Below, piece by piece: positions 55,031 through 63,944 of a stretch of 64,000 nucleotides of DNA. Position numbers and translations under genes: made by a program. This DNA is from Lactimicrobium massiliense. Its GTDB lineage: Bacteria > Bacillota_I > Bacilli_A > Erysipelotrichales > Erysipelotrichaceae. The notes below the pieces were generated by a model that was given only the letters and a program-made list of their open reading frames with translations, was not told the DNA's origin and made no database searches. The number at the start of each line of letters is the position of its first letter. The stretch's first letter is position 1. The stretch lies in contig NZ_OUNG01000002.1 in the NCBI RefSeq assembly GCF_900343155.1, forward strand, positions 408,916 to 472,915, given 5' to 3'.

Positions 55031-55241
55031 ATTTTTCACTGTCTGGCACAATTTCCATAATGTCTGACACATCACACTTTAAGACAGAGCAAACCTTTAG
55101 CAAAACTGATGTTGTGACATTTTCATCCTTTCCTAATTTTGCAAGTGAAGAAGAACTGATCCCAGCTGCGATGCGTAGCTGGGTTTTTGTCATATTACGG
55201 TCAATAAGCAGCTTCCATAGTTTTTTATAACTGATTTTCAT
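55029..55241 (-). CDS. XRE/Cro-type helix-turn-helix regulator
   Basis: The 70-residue protein has a Cro/C1 helix-turn-helix: MTKTQLRIAAGISSSSLAKL at about 17-36 and TTSVLLKVCSVLKCDVSDIM at about 43-62. It overlaps the end of the interrupted DUF2326 ATPase by 17 bases on the same strand. That makes it the last gene of the ABC-3C operon and its probable repressor. This class of small regulators is common in mobile and defence modules. Confidence 0.88.
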   Translation of the reverse strand: MKISYKKLWKLLIDRNMTKTQLRIAAGISSSSLAKLGKDENVTTSVLLKVCSVLKCDVSDIMEIVPDSEK

Positions 55242-56185
55242 CAGGATTTATTACTCCTATATTCCAAGACTCTCCATATAGCTCTCTTTCATCATCAGAG
55301 AGCTGCAATACTCTATTGTCGTATAAGATCTTCCTAGTTTGTGGACCATATGAATCTTGTTTATCAAAAGCAATGAATATTTGTTTTTCACTCTGGCTGT
55401 AGATCTTCATGATTCCGTCGATCGAACCATCGCTGATATTTTTGAGTATAAGTGAATCGTGAGCGATTGCCGGAAGATCGGTCAGAGCAAGAATGGCAAG
55501 GTCAAAAATTATCATTCCTTTGAAATTCGAACCTGTTCCAGTATCGTCCGGCGTCTCAAAACGATAGCTGTTATAGTCGTTAAACTGTAGTACCGGAGGC
55601 TTATGCGGCTCTGCAAATAGGGTATCATTGTAGGCCTTCATCTGATCGTTTATTGAATCCTGCATATCTGCAAGGATGGAGGCAATGGCTCTTTTTAACA
55701 TCTTATCAGCGGCTTTTTTCTGTTCCTGAAGTTCTGTTAATGTGAGATAGGCCTGATTCTGGATTCGCAACGCATCCATTTTACCCTTTATCTCAGAGTA
55801 CCTGACCAGGAATTCTTTTGACAGATTCCCTACAAATCCAAGCTGTCGAATCTGATCATTCAGAACCATTCGCTGGTTCTCCAGTTCGTTTATATCCGAC
55901 AAAAGATTCTCACGCTCTGTATTAAACTGGCCGTCAAGGATTTTGGCCAGTTTCTTATGATACTTTTCTATCTCATAAAGCTTCCGCAGGTTTACGGTCG
56001 GGAAGAATTTCTGCAATGCTGTCAGGTCTGCCTCTGTTGGATAGACACCATATTCAAGGCTCAGTTTGATGAGCGAGAGTCTTCTTCTCTTGTCATCGAT
56101 CTGTTCTTCCAGGCGTAAGCGTCTGTCTTTCAGTTCGGATTTTTTCCTGCTCTTTTCAATGTCCTCTTCATTATGTGCTTCCACC
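55225..56185 (-). pseudogene. ABC-3C system DUF2326 ATPase, 3' part
   Basis: This is the C-terminal part of the ATPase broken by the second IS66 element. From the junction it reads EAHNEEDIEKSRKKSELKD, a coiled coil through about 200 residues. The DUF2326 end has FKGMIIFDLAILAL, ILKNISDGSIDGIM and IFIAFDKQDS, the Walker B/D-loop-like ABC region, and it stops at 55225. Joined to 58905-59613 without the element and one CTTCCACC copy, the frame is restored to about 553 residues. Confidence 0.9.
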
Positions 56186-56291
56186 GTAAGTGCTCGATAA
56201 TCCGTACCTGTTAAAAAGAGAGACACTCTGGCAAGATGAGTCCGTAAAGTCCAGGGATTTTCGGGACTCGACAAAGGAGAGTGATGTCTTT

Positions 56292-56651
56292 ATGGAGCGG
56301 GTTACCCATGCTATGCGGGCACAGTATTGGGCTGGCGTTATCAAGGAATGCAACGAAAGCGGAATGAAGAAGAAGGTGTGGCTTGCCCAGCACAATATCA
56401 GTGAAAAAGCTTTCTACCGATGGCAGCAGAAGCTCAGAATGCAGGTAGGCACAGATCTTCTTCTTTCTGAAGTAAACAAACCTGTTCAAGCGAACAGACC
56501 TGCTCTGGATATAGCTGAGCTGAAATGCTCGGTTCCGGTAAAGCCGCATTCTGTCGCCCAGATTGAAAAAGATGGCATGACGGTTAACCTGAATGAAGAC
56601 ATATCGGATGCTATGCTTGTCCGGATCATGAGGGCGCTGTCCAATGTTTAA
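56292..56651 (+). CDS. tnpA: IS66 accessory protein TnpA
   Basis: The helper has about 120 residues and a helix-turn-helix-like start: HAMRAQYWAGVIKECNESGM, KKKVWLAQHNISEKAFYRWQ. It then has a linker and a C-terminal NEDISDAMLVRIMRALSNV. AAAGGAGAG at 56274-56282 fits the ATG at 56292. It overlaps TnpB by eight bases. It is the first gene of the second IS66 element, longer than its counterpart in copy 1. Confidence 0.85.
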   Translation: MERVTHAMRAQYWAGVIKECNESGMKKKVWLAQHNISEKAFYRWQQKLRMQVGTDLLLSEVNKPVQANRPALDIAELKCSVPVKPHSVAQIEKDGMTVNLNEDISDAMLVRIMRALSNV

Positions 56652-56997
56652 AGACGGGAATTCGTTTAAGAAGATCTATATTGCCTGCGGCTATACGGAT
56701 CTGAGATATGGAGTTGATGGACTGGCCTGCACGATCCAGGAAGTATTCAAGCTGGATCCATATGACGAAGGAACACTCTTTCTCTTCTGTGGAAGGAGAA
56801 CCGACCGGCTGAAGGGCCTGCTCTGGGATGGAGACGGCTTTCTGCTTTTGTACAAACGCCTGGCGAATGGCAGGTTTCAGTGGCCAAGATCAAGCAGCGA
56901 GCTGAAAGCGATGACACCAGAGCAGTATCACAACCTGATGACCGGATTCGCTATCGAATCATCCATTCATCCTTCTCATCCTAAGTACACAGGATAA
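56644..56997 (+). CDS. tnpB: IS66 accessory protein TnpB
   Basis: The 117-residue IS66 Orf2-like protein has KKIYIACGYTDLRYGVDGLA, TLFLFCGRRTDRLKGLLWDG and GFLLLYKRLANGRFQWPRSS. Motifs and length match TnpB of copy 1. It overlaps the first element gene and is about 240 bases before the transposase ATG at 57238. That gap (56998-57237) contains inverted repeats but no gene. Confidence 0.93.
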   Translation: MFKDGNSFKKIYIACGYTDLRYGVDGLACTIQEVFKLDPYDEGTLFLFCGRRTDRLKGLLWDGDGFLLLYKRLANGRFQWPRSSSELKAMTPEQYHNLMTGFAIESSIHPSHPKYTG

Positions 56998-57237
56998 AAA
57001 TTTTCTTTTCCACAGTTTTTCTGGAGAACGGCCTGATTAGAAGCCATTTAAGGCTCGCTTTCAGGCAGGACTGTTTGTATTCAGCTACTGCCTGTGCTGC
57101 TTTACAGCGGCTCGAAAACTGCCTGATAATACGTGATAAAAAGGCAGGCGCACGTCTTCATAACCACTGAACATTGCGGAAGTTTTCCACAATTTCGGCT
57201 GGTTGAAACGTGCATTTTATTCGTGTATACCTATGGC

Positions 57238-58830
57238 ATGAGCACACCGAAGATGAGTCAGGAAGAACTTGAAGCCATGCCAGTTTCCATTCTGGTAAAG
57301 CTGATTATGAATCAGCAGGAAACTATTGAAACCCTGACACGTCACATTGATGAACTTACCGAGCAAATCCGCCTGATGAATCAGAGATCATTTGGAAGAA
57401 AGACAGAGTCATCCCAATTTGTTCAGCAGCTGCAGTTTGATCTCGGCCTGAATGAGGCAGAAGAGATTTCTGATGAAAAGGCAGCTGATCCTGTACTGGA
57501 TGAAGCTGCACCAAAGAAGAAAAAGGCTAAAGGTAAAAAGCAGGAAGACTGGCAGAAGATTACCAATCACAGAGATGAATATCTTGAGCTTACGGAAGAC
57601 GAACTTAACAAGCAGTACGGCAAAGGAAAGTGGAAAAGACTGTCTGAAGAACTGATCTATAAGCTGGAACACAGACCAGCTTCTTTTGAAGCAGTCACCT
57701 ATCATATCGCTGTCTATGCCAAAGATGACAATCAGACAATTGTCAGAGCACCTAAGCCGGCAGAAATGTTTCCAAAAAGTATTGCCACCCCATCTCTGGT
57801 TTCTTCCATCATAACTGCAAAATACGTGAATGCCATTCCTCTGTACAGACTGGAAGCTGCCTATGCGCAGAATGACATTCATATCAGCAGAGCAGTGATG
57901 GCAAACTGGGTCATCCGCGCCTACGATCAATATCTGAGATATGTGTGTGAAGCCCTGAAGCAGGAAATGACAAAACAGAGAATTCTTCACGCCGATGAAA
58001 CACCATTCGAAGTAATCCGGGATGGCCGGGAAGCAGGTTCCAAATCCTACATGTGGGACTACCGTACCAATGCAAAGATTCCTGGGCATAGAGTGATTCT
58101 CTATCAGTACTGTCCAACCAGAGGACATGAGAATCCAAAGAATTACCTGAAGGATTTTAAAGGTACTCTGGTGACAGATGGATACGGAGCCTACCACAAG
58201 CTGGAGAAAGAGGATCCGGCAAAGTTCAAAGTGGCAGGATGCTGGGTACATTTGAAACGAAAATTTTCAACAATCGTGAAGGCAAATGGCAGGAAGTATA
58301 ACAATCCAATTGCCACAGAGGCGGTACGGAGAATTCAAAGAATCTACCATGAAGAACATCTGATCCAGGATCTTCCACCAGAAGAGCACCTGCAGAAGAG
58401 ACAGGAAAAGATCAAACCTCTGGTAGATGAGTTTTTCGCGTGGGTAAAGGACAAATCAGCAGCAGAAAGCACGGATAAGTCATCAGAAACAGGAAAGAGC
58501 CTTCAATATGCACTGAATCAGGAGAAATATCTTCGGGTATTTCTGGAGGATGCACAAGTGCCTCTGGACAACAATGCGGCAGAAATCGCAATCCGCCCAT
58601 TCACAGTAGGAAGGAAGAACTGGGTTCTGATCGACACACCAAGAGGAGCAGAAGCCAGTGCAGGCATCTATTCCATCGTCGAAACAGCAAAAGCAAATGG
58701 ATTAAAACTGTATCCATACTTCACCTACCTGCTTGAAGAACTTCCAAAGATCATCAATGAAGGCTGTACAACAATACCTGATAGACTTCTGCCATGGTCA
58801 GAAGAAGTCCATCAAAAGCTTGGTATGTAA
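57238..58830 (+). CDS. tnpC: IS66 transposase
   Basis: The DDE transposase has about 530 residues: an N-terminal coiled coil (LIMNQQETIETLTRHIDELT), a helix-turn-helix region and the catalytic core RILHADETPFEVIRDGREAG (first Asp). TLVTDGYGAYHKLE supplies the second Asp and PLDNNAAEIAIRPFTVGRKN the Glu region. The C-terminal IS66 tail ends with EEVHQKLGM. The frame is open from 57133, but the family start MSTPKMSQEEL suggests ATG 57238. No stop or frameshift, so it is probably functional. Confidence 0.95.
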   Translation: MSTPKMSQEELEAMPVSILVKLIMNQQETIETLTRHIDELTEQIRLMNQRSFGRKTESSQFVQQLQFDLGLNEAEEISDEKAADPVLDEAAPKKKKAKGKKQEDWQKITNHRDEYLELTEDELNKQYGKGKWKRLSEELIYKLEHRPASFEAVTYHIAVYAKDDNQTIVRAPKPAEMFPKSIATPSLVSSIITAKYVNAIPLYRLEAAYAQNDIHISRAVMANWVIRAYDQYLRYVCEALKQEMTKQRILHADETPFEVIRDGREAGSKSYMWDYRTNAKIPGHRVILYQYCPTRGHENPKNYLKDFKGTLVTDGYGAYHKLEKEDPAKFKVAGCWVHLKRKFSTIVKANGRKYNNPIATEAVRRIQRIYHEEHLIQDLPPEEHLQKRQEKIKPLVDEFFAWVKDKSAAESTDKSSETGKSLQYALNQEKYLRVFLEDAQVPLDNNAAEIAIRPFTVGRKNWVLIDTPRGAEASAGIYSIVETAKANGLKLYPYFTYLLEELPKIINEGCTTIPDRLLPWSEEVHQKLGM

Positions 58831-58904
58831 AACCATTCCCATTGACACCGTTAAGTGTACCTGGAAATGGTTTTTATCATAGGTACGGATTATCGAGCGC
58901 TTAC

Positions 58905-59613
58905 CTTCCACCTGTTCTGAGGTCAGAGTTTCTAGCTGCATCTTCAATGATTTGATCTCAGCCTCATTTTTTTCATATTGTTCTTTGCCACCCACAAGAT
59001 TGGATACAAAGTCGTAGGACCGAGCCTGCTTATACGCCTTTAGTTTATCCTCTTGTGCTGTACGGCGGTTGGTATAATCCTCGATTTCCTGATAGCGATT
59101 GAAGAGTGCGATCAGCCGGTTAATGGATTTCTCCATGTTATCGCCCGGAATGCCGGCAAGCGGTTTTGTCTCATCAGTATTACCCTTCCCGTAGATGCGG
59201 AAGAAGCTGCTCAGCGTTTGCCGGAAATTCAGTCCTTGGAAATCAATGTGGTATTTCTTTTTCAGCCAATCGATATATTGCGCTTTTGTGAAGACTGAAC
59301 CAGTGAGATTATAGTGTGAATCGCATACCTGTATCTGCTCTGCGTTTTCCGTATTTCTGGCAAAGTAATATTTTTTTCCATCGAATTCAAATGTAAAGAA
59401 AATAGTATGATGTCCTATATGTTTTACACCATCGCTGCTGATGTATGTATTGCCGCCAAACACAAAGTCAATGGCGAGAAGGGCAGAAGACTTGCCGATT
59501 GAGTTTGCACCGTCCTCTTTGCCAAGAACAACATTAAGACCGGGTTTAAATTTGATCGGAGGTCGTTCTTTCCCTTTCTCTCTAAACGCTGGAGAGCTTA
59601 TTTCTTTAAGCAT
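58905..59613 (-). pseudogene. ABC-3C system DUF2326 ATPase, 5' part
   Basis: The N-terminal ABC-ATPase half starts MLKEISSPAFREKGKERP. Walker A is GANSIGKSSALLAIDFVFGG near residues 33-53, and the Q-loop/adjacent strands include HHTIFFTFEFDGKKYYFARN. The coiled coil begins near 160. At 58904 the IS66 element begins and the frame runs on into it, stopping near 58798. The ATPase should be inactive because the DUF2326/Walker B end is missing. GAGGTG precedes the ATG, which overlaps the middle-component gene. Confidence 0.9.
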
Positions 59614-59828
59614 GTATACACCTCACCTTCAGAATTGATATCTACAGAACGAAGCGCATAGAGACAGTCCATCACAGAAAGAAAATCCGTAGGATCTGCC
59701 AATGACTGCCGCATAGATGTGTATAGATCTATAACCTTTATCGGACCAAACTGCAATAGTTCAAGCACTCTCGGGATTAAAGCGAGAGTGCTTTTTTCGT
59801 ATGGGTAGAGTTTGCTTGGTAACTGCAT
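59598..59828 (-). CDS. ABC-3C system middle component (MC6-like)
   Basis: The product has 76 residues: QLPSKLYPYEKSTLALIPRV, then a central LSVMDCLYALRSVDINSEGE. It fits the small MC6 winged-helix-like middle component that links the ATPase to the effector in ABC-three-component systems. The frame is open from 59846, but GAGGTG fits the ATG at 59828. It lies three bases after the effector gene and overlaps the ATPase start by 16 bases. This compact order is typical of such operons. Confidence 0.75.
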   Translation of the reverse strand: MQLPSKLYPYEKSTLALIPRVLELLQFGPIKVIDLYTSMRQSLADPTDFLSVMDCLYALRSVDINSEGEVYTCLKK

Positions 59829-59830
59829 TA

Positions 59831-60949
59831 TTAGAACACCTCGCATCTTTGTATAAAGTAGGAAACCACAATCTGGCAGTAGATATCTTCCTGCAAAGTT
59901 ACTCTCTGTATCTTTCGGGAAATCTCATTGAAGATCTCTGCCTTACTTTTCTTTGCTTTTGAGAGCCTCCTGTAGATTCCCTTCATCTGATCCTGTACTT
60001 CTTCATAATCAATCAAATTTTTCTTATCCAGGTTAATCATAATCTGGTTGATCTTATTGAAGTAGGTAGTTACATATGTCCTCACTGAAATATAGAGTGC
60101 GATGTCAACAGTAGGATCAATCTTTTTTGTCAGATCTTTTGGATCAAGCGCTGCTTCGGCAAGATCTTTTTCTTTTAATTTCTTTATCCGCGTAACAACC
60201 CCGGTAATCCCTGCTTCAAGAGGAAGGTCTTCCAATGTCTCGATGCTTTGTTCATGTGTGGAGAGCACGCTCTTTTTTGCTTCCAGCTCTTTTTGCAGTT
60301 TTGGATTGTCGTCCATTTGATAGTTGGCAGCACAGTTCGGACACATGGCAAGCAGGTTCTCTGGTGTCGGGTCCTTGGTCTTATCAATGAGGCTAACCTC
60401 ATAAACAGGGACCGACTGGCTGTTACGAATGGCAATCAACCGCCTGCCGCAGATCGGGCAGAAGTTGTCGGACTCTGCAAGAAGATAATTACCATATTTC
60501 ATTTTCAGATCTGAAGATTGCTGTTCCCATCTTTGCTGCGACAGCTGATCCTCTGATACAAAACCTGCTTTCTTTCGTATGCATTCGATGATCCAACCTG
60601 CTGCTTTGTCTGCGACATTGGATTCATTGACAGATGGATCATACGAAGAAAAGTCTTTGGCCATTGCTTCTCGCGTACCTGAAGGGCATTCATTTATCCG
60701 CTCAATTAAATACTCTTCCTTTGTACGATACATGATCTGGCGTGCAAGCTTCGCGGAAAGTCCTCTTTTTGAATAATTTATCAAAGTATCGTCAGACACC
60801 CTGTCTGGATTGGACGGATCTTTCTTTGTGTCCCAGTCTTTCTCAGATACATCGGTGAGCATAGAGATGAGGTCTCGCATAAAAGTCGGAGTGTCTTCAC
60901 CGTCCGATAGGTACTTTTTCAGAATTTGAAATATTGTCTTGAATTCCAC
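59831..60949 (-). CDS. ABC-3C system effector with HNH-like zinc-nuclease fold
   Basis: The product has about 372 residues. The N-terminal 150 residues are helical. The central part has SDNFCPICGRRLIAIRNSQS, then VYEVSLIDKTKDPTPENLLA and MCPNCAANYQ: two CxxC pairs and the ENL segment of HNH nucleases. The usual first histidine of the HH/vdHi position appears to be Ser (EVSLI). The rest is coiled coil and a helical domain to the end. It probably cuts nucleic acid when the ATPase signals invasion. The start is probably GTG 60949 with GGGAG before it; the frame is open to 61000. First gene of the operon. Confidence 0.7.
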   Translation of the reverse strand: MEFKTIFQILKKYLSDGEDTPTFMRDLISMLTDVSEKDWDTKKDPSNPDRVSDDTLINYSKRGLSAKLARQIMYRTKEEYLIERINECPSGTREAMAKDFSSYDPSVNESNVADKAAGWIIECIRKKAGFVSEDQLSQQRWEQQSSDLKMKYGNYLLAESDNFCPICGRRLIAIRNSQSVPVYEVSLIDKTKDPTPENLLAMCPNCAANYQMDDNPKLQKELEAKKSVLSTHEQSIETLEDLPLEAGITGVVTRIKKLKEKDLAEAALDPKDLTKKIDPTVDIALYISVRTYVTTYFNKINQIMINLDKKNLIDYEEVQDQMKGIYRRLSKAKKSKAEIFNEISRKIQRVTLQEDIYCQIVVSYFIQRCEVF

Positions 60950-61258
60950 GAGGCCATGCTCCCTTCTTCGTTTGACCCACGATGACCCGGCTTGACCCAA
61001 ACGAGACCTGTTTCAAAAAGCCAATTTCCTATAATCACAGTAGTTCAAAAGGAACTACAGAAAATAAGGAATCTATCCATAGGATAGCACAAGCGCATAC
61101 AAATCTCAAATATATTGTTTGAGAAAAGGATGTGACAAAGATTTCGTTTCACTTCGTTTATAGAGACAGAAAGGAGCCAAGCGATGAACACAGAAGTCAG
61201 AAGAACGATCCGGCCACCGTAGAAAAAGGCCGTATTGCAGATGCAAGTCCTTAATTCC

Positions 61259-61289
61259 CGGGAGGAACGTTCAGGAAAGAACGGCCTCC
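61259..61289 (+). ncRNA. stem-loop in the leader
   Basis: GGGAGG pairs with CCTCCC and CGTTC with GAACG inside it, around an AGGAAA loop. The stem is long enough to be stable. There is no T tract, so it is more likely a leader RNA element than a terminator. Confidence 0.45.
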
Positions 61290-61428
61290 CACATTACCAA
61301 TAAATCTATCTCAAAGTCTGAGTGCGCATAAGACGGCGGGAAGCACATAGAGGTCACAAGAATCCAATACAGGGTTTCTTGTCTCTGATGCTTTTCACCG
61401 TTCTTGTCGTGCACATTTTCAGGTGACA

Positions 61429-61462
61429 GGAGTCGGTGAACTATCAGCCGGCTCCTTTTTTT
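61429..61462 (+). terminator. terminator-like hairpin before the sigma-like gene
   Basis: GGAGTCGG (61429-61436) pairs with CCGGCTCC (61448-61455), one G-U pair, then seven T. Its place 44 bases before the ATG at 61507 fits attenuation or phage-type antitermination. Confidence 0.75.
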
Positions 61463-61506
61463 GTGCTTTCCCGCCGCAGCAACAGCTCAGCGGAAAGGAA
61501 CAAAAG

Positions 61507-62133
61507 ATGCCAAGAGGCAAGAGTAAGGATTATTCCGACCAGTTCGGAGGACTGGATATCGCAAAGGACCGCTACGACGAGAACCGGGAAGGTTTCGTCG
61601 ATGAGCAGGGCAACTACCACTACGTGACGGGAATTGGTATGGGTGCGGCAGTGCCGCCTGTTGTTCCGCTCCATGGCAAGAACGGAGAGGACAATTCTGA
61701 GTGGATCAAGATACTGGCAGAAGAAGATCACAAGGTGAATATCCAGAAGCGCAATGACAAGGATCATGCGGATGGCCTTTATATCTGTTACAAGAGGCGG
61801 CAAGACACAGATGACAGGGGGCTTAACGCTGGATGCAGTCCAATAGATAAGGAGACATATCTTCGGTGGGAAGCAAAGCAGAACGGGGAGGAAGACGATG
61901 ATGAGGACCCTGTCTTAGTGTTTGTCCATGAATTTCTCTGCAGCCTGAATGATGCGGACCAGACCATCATGTTCGGAGTTTTTGGAAGTGAACGGAAGCA
62001 GAATGAGGTTGCAGATGAGTTGCATCGGGATCCGAAGTCGATCAGCCGCAGCATCCAGCGAATTGAGAGGCGTCTTACGAAGGCTCTGGCCGATAAGCTT
62101 GGTTACCACGGAGAAGATCGTCACAAGGAATAA
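61507..62133 (+). CDS. sigma-70 region-4-like phage/mobile-element regulator
   Basis: The protein has 208 residues. The N-terminal part has YHYVTGIGMGAAVPPVVPLH with no clear fold. The C-terminal helix-turn-helix SERKQNEVADELHRDPKSIS, then RSIQRIERRLTKALADKLG, resembles sigma region 4 / ArpU-type late-gene regulators. Such proteins are common in integrative elements and phages of Bacillota. The frame is open from 61423, across the terminator hairpin, but AAAGGAAC fits ATG 61507. It is followed by the DUF3846 and helicase genes. Confidence 0.75.
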   Translation: MPRGKSKDYSDQFGGLDIAKDRYDENREGFVDEQGNYHYVTGIGMGAAVPPVVPLHGKNGEDNSEWIKILAEEDHKVNIQKRNDKDHADGLYICYKRRQDTDDRGLNAGCSPIDKETYLRWEAKQNGEEDDDEDPVLVFVHEFLCSLNDADQTIMFGVFGSERKQNEVADELHRDPKSISRSIQRIERRLTKALADKLGYHGEDRHKE

Positions 62134-62229
62134 GACCGGTTGATTTTTATGGCTCCTTTACGGGGGAAGAGGGACGATTCCTTCTTCCCTTGTATTTCAT
62201 TTATTTCTCAGAAAGGAGAGAAACACACG

Positions 62230-62598
62230 ATGAACACATGGAAAGTTGTTGTTGCAAAGCCAGGCAAGAAGGCGGAGATCAGAGTGATTCCAGCGGTCTA
62301 TGAGTCACTGAAGGAATTGGTCGGAGGCCCTGTCGAGGTGACGGAACCGCTGTCGGAGGATACCGCTGTTCTCTGCAATGAAGAGGGAAAACTCATGGGA
62401 CTGCCGATGAACCGGATCATCAGGGGCGATAATGGAAATCCCGTGGATGTCTACTGCGGAACAATCGTTTGTATCGGCAGCCGCCCGGAGAATGAGGAGT
62501 TTGATTCCCTGACAGATATAGAGGCTGCCATCTACATGATGATGTATGGCGATCCGGATTTTATGTACCGCAAAGAAAGTGAGGACAGCGATGATTGA
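62230..62598 (+). CDS. DUF3846 domain protein
   Basis: The 122-residue protein has WKVVVAKPGKKAEIRVIPAV, LKELVGGPVEVTEPL and LCNEEGKLMGLPMNRIIRG, the DUF3846 pattern of the N-terminal strand, GG-E and CNEEGK-GLP-NR segments. These proteins occur next to phage and ICE replication genes; the molecular role is unknown. AAAGGAGAG precedes ATG 62230. It overlaps the helicase gene by eight bases. Confidence 0.85.
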   Translation: MNTWKVVVAKPGKKAEIRVIPAVYESLKELVGGPVEVTEPLSEDTAVLCNEEGKLMGLPMNRIIRGDNGNPVDVYCGTIVCIGSRPENEEFDSLTDIEAAIYMMMYGDPDFMYRKESEDSDD

Positions 62599-63937
62599 TC
62601 GGCCGATGCCACTTCCAATGCCGGTCAAGGTTCGTCCTTATGCTCACCAGCAGGCGGGGTATGACTTCGCCTGCCAGGTCTTTGGTCTTTCCGACGGAAG
62701 AATGAGATCACACGGGGCGGCATTTCTCATGGAAATGGGAACCGGAAAGACGCTGACGAGCATTGGAGTTACCGGTGCCCTCTATCAGTTTGGACTGGTG
62801 AATCGGGTCCTTGTGGCCTGCCCGCTGTCAATCACAGGGGTATGGGAAGAGGAGTTTCAGGCGTTTGCCGACTATCCGGTGAATATCACGGTATTGAAAG
62901 GCACTAGTGAAAAGAAGAAACAGCAGATTTCTAAGATCCCGTCGGATGGTCTGCAGGTTCTTATTGTAAATTATGAGTCCGCATGGAGGCTGGAAGCGGA
63001 GCTTTTGAAGTTTGATGCTGATCTCATCATTGCCGATGAAGGTCATAAGCTGAAGGACAACAGGTCCCGCCAGTCAAAGGGGATGCAGCATCTCGGGGAT
63101 AAGGCAAGATACAAGCTGCTCCTTACCGGAACGGTCATTACCAACCGGGAGATGGATGTGTTCTCACAGTATCGCTTCTTAGACAGCCGGATTTTTGGCA
63201 CGAGCTTTTATGCCTTCCGAAATCGCTACTTTGACATGACAGGATACGGGAACCATATCCCGGTCTTCCGGCAGTCGATGGCAGATGACTTCCTAAAGCG
63301 GATGCACTGCATCGCCTACAGGGTGACTAAGGCGGAGTGCCTTGATCTGCCACAGATCCGGGAGGAAGTACGAAAGATTGATCTGGAGCCGAAGGCAATG
63401 AAGATGTATGAACAGCTGCAGGAGGATTGCTTCACTCAGCTCAAAGGCTCCGAGGTGACAGCAGCCAATGTCCTGACAAAGATGCTCAGGCTCTCCCAGC
63501 TTACAGGCGGCCATCTGACGGATGATGAACACCATGTCCGCCCGGTCAGCCATGCGAAGCTAGATGCCTTGTCAGACATCATCGATGCGGCGGTAAGCGA
63601 TGGCCAGAAACTCGTTGTGATGGCACGGTTTGTGGCCGAGATGGATGACATCGAGGAGCTGCTAAAAGGTAAGGGCATCGGATACGCCGTGGTTCGCGGT
63701 GGGGTAAAGGATCGGGATGATGAAGTAAAGCAGTTCCAGACGGATCCTTCCTGTCAGGTTTTTGTCGGTCAGATCGCAGCAGCAGGACTTGGGATCACAC
63801 TTACGGCGGCACATACCATGGTGTTCTACAGCCTCGATTATTCTATGAGTAACTTTGATCAGGCCAAGGCAAGAATCTGCACAATCCGGAAAAACGGAAC
63901 GGCTGTTCCGCTTCATCGGTGCGCCGTTCCGCTTTAG
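62591..63937 (+). CDS. SNF2-family helicase, abnormal C-terminus
   Basis: A phage/mobile-element SNF2 helicase of about 448 residues. The Q region is RPYAHQQAGYDFA. Walker A is FLMEMGTGKTLTSIGVTGA, the DEGH box LIIADEGHKLKDNRSRQ, and motif III LLLTGTVITNREMDVFSQYR. The C-terminal RecA domain has KLVVMARFVAEMDDIEELLK and QIAAAGLGITLTAAHTMVFY. Motif VI should read like QARARIHRIGQ, but after SNFDQAKARI the sequence turns into CTIRKNGTAVPLHR and stops. Normal helicases continue for many residues. Truncation by an unseen insertion or rearrangement at about 63885 is likely. Confidence 0.82.
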   Translation: MIDRPMPLPMPVKVRPYAHQQAGYDFACQVFGLSDGRMRSHGAAFLMEMGTGKTLTSIGVTGALYQFGLVNRVLVACPLSITGVWEEEFQAFADYPVNITVLKGTSEKKKQQISKIPSDGLQVLIVNYESAWRLEAELLKFDADLIIADEGHKLKDNRSRQSKGMQHLGDKARYKLLLTGTVITNREMDVFSQYRFLDSRIFGTSFYAFRNRYFDMTGYGNHIPVFRQSMADDFLKRMHCIAYRVTKAECLDLPQIREEVRKIDLEPKAMKMYEQLQEDCFTQLKGSEVTAANVLTKMLRLSQLTGGHLTDDEHHVRPVSHAKLDALSDIIDAAVSDGQKLVVMARFVAEMDDIEELLKGKGIGYAVVRGGVKDRDDEVKQFQTDPSCQVFVGQIAAAGLGITLTAAHTMVFYSLDYSMSNFDQAKARICTIRKNGTAVPLHRCAVPL

Positions 63938-63944
63938 CGGAACG
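63925..63944 (+). repeat. perfect hairpin in a GGAAC-rich segment
   Basis: CGTTCCGC and GCGGAACG are exact complements with a TTTA loop. GGAAC or GTTCC occurs five times between about 63893 and 63965. The helicase stop lies inside this hairpin. It looks like the end of an inserted element, but the other end is outside the window. Confidence 0.5.

Larger units (their letters stand above)
56186..58904 (+). mobile_element. IS66-family insertion sequence, copy 2 (2719 bp)
   Basis: The ends are GTAAGTGCTCGATAATCCGT and the complement of GTAAGCGCTCGATAATCCGT, a long terminal repeat with one mismatch. An 8-bp target duplication CTTCCACC lies at 56178-56185 and 58905-58912. It has three plus-strand genes in the IS66 order. 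Its sequence differs from copy 1. It interrupts the DUF2326 ATPase. Confidence 0.95.
61001..61506 (+). other. non-coding leader and intergenic region
   Basis: About 500 bases between the divergent ABC-3C operon and the sigma-like gene. I found no gene. It holds a paired hairpin (61259-61289) and a terminator-like hairpin (61429-61462) close to the gene start, so a long structured plus-strand leader is likely. Promoters for the divergent ABC-3C operon should also lie here but were not found with confidence. Confidence 0.5.
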
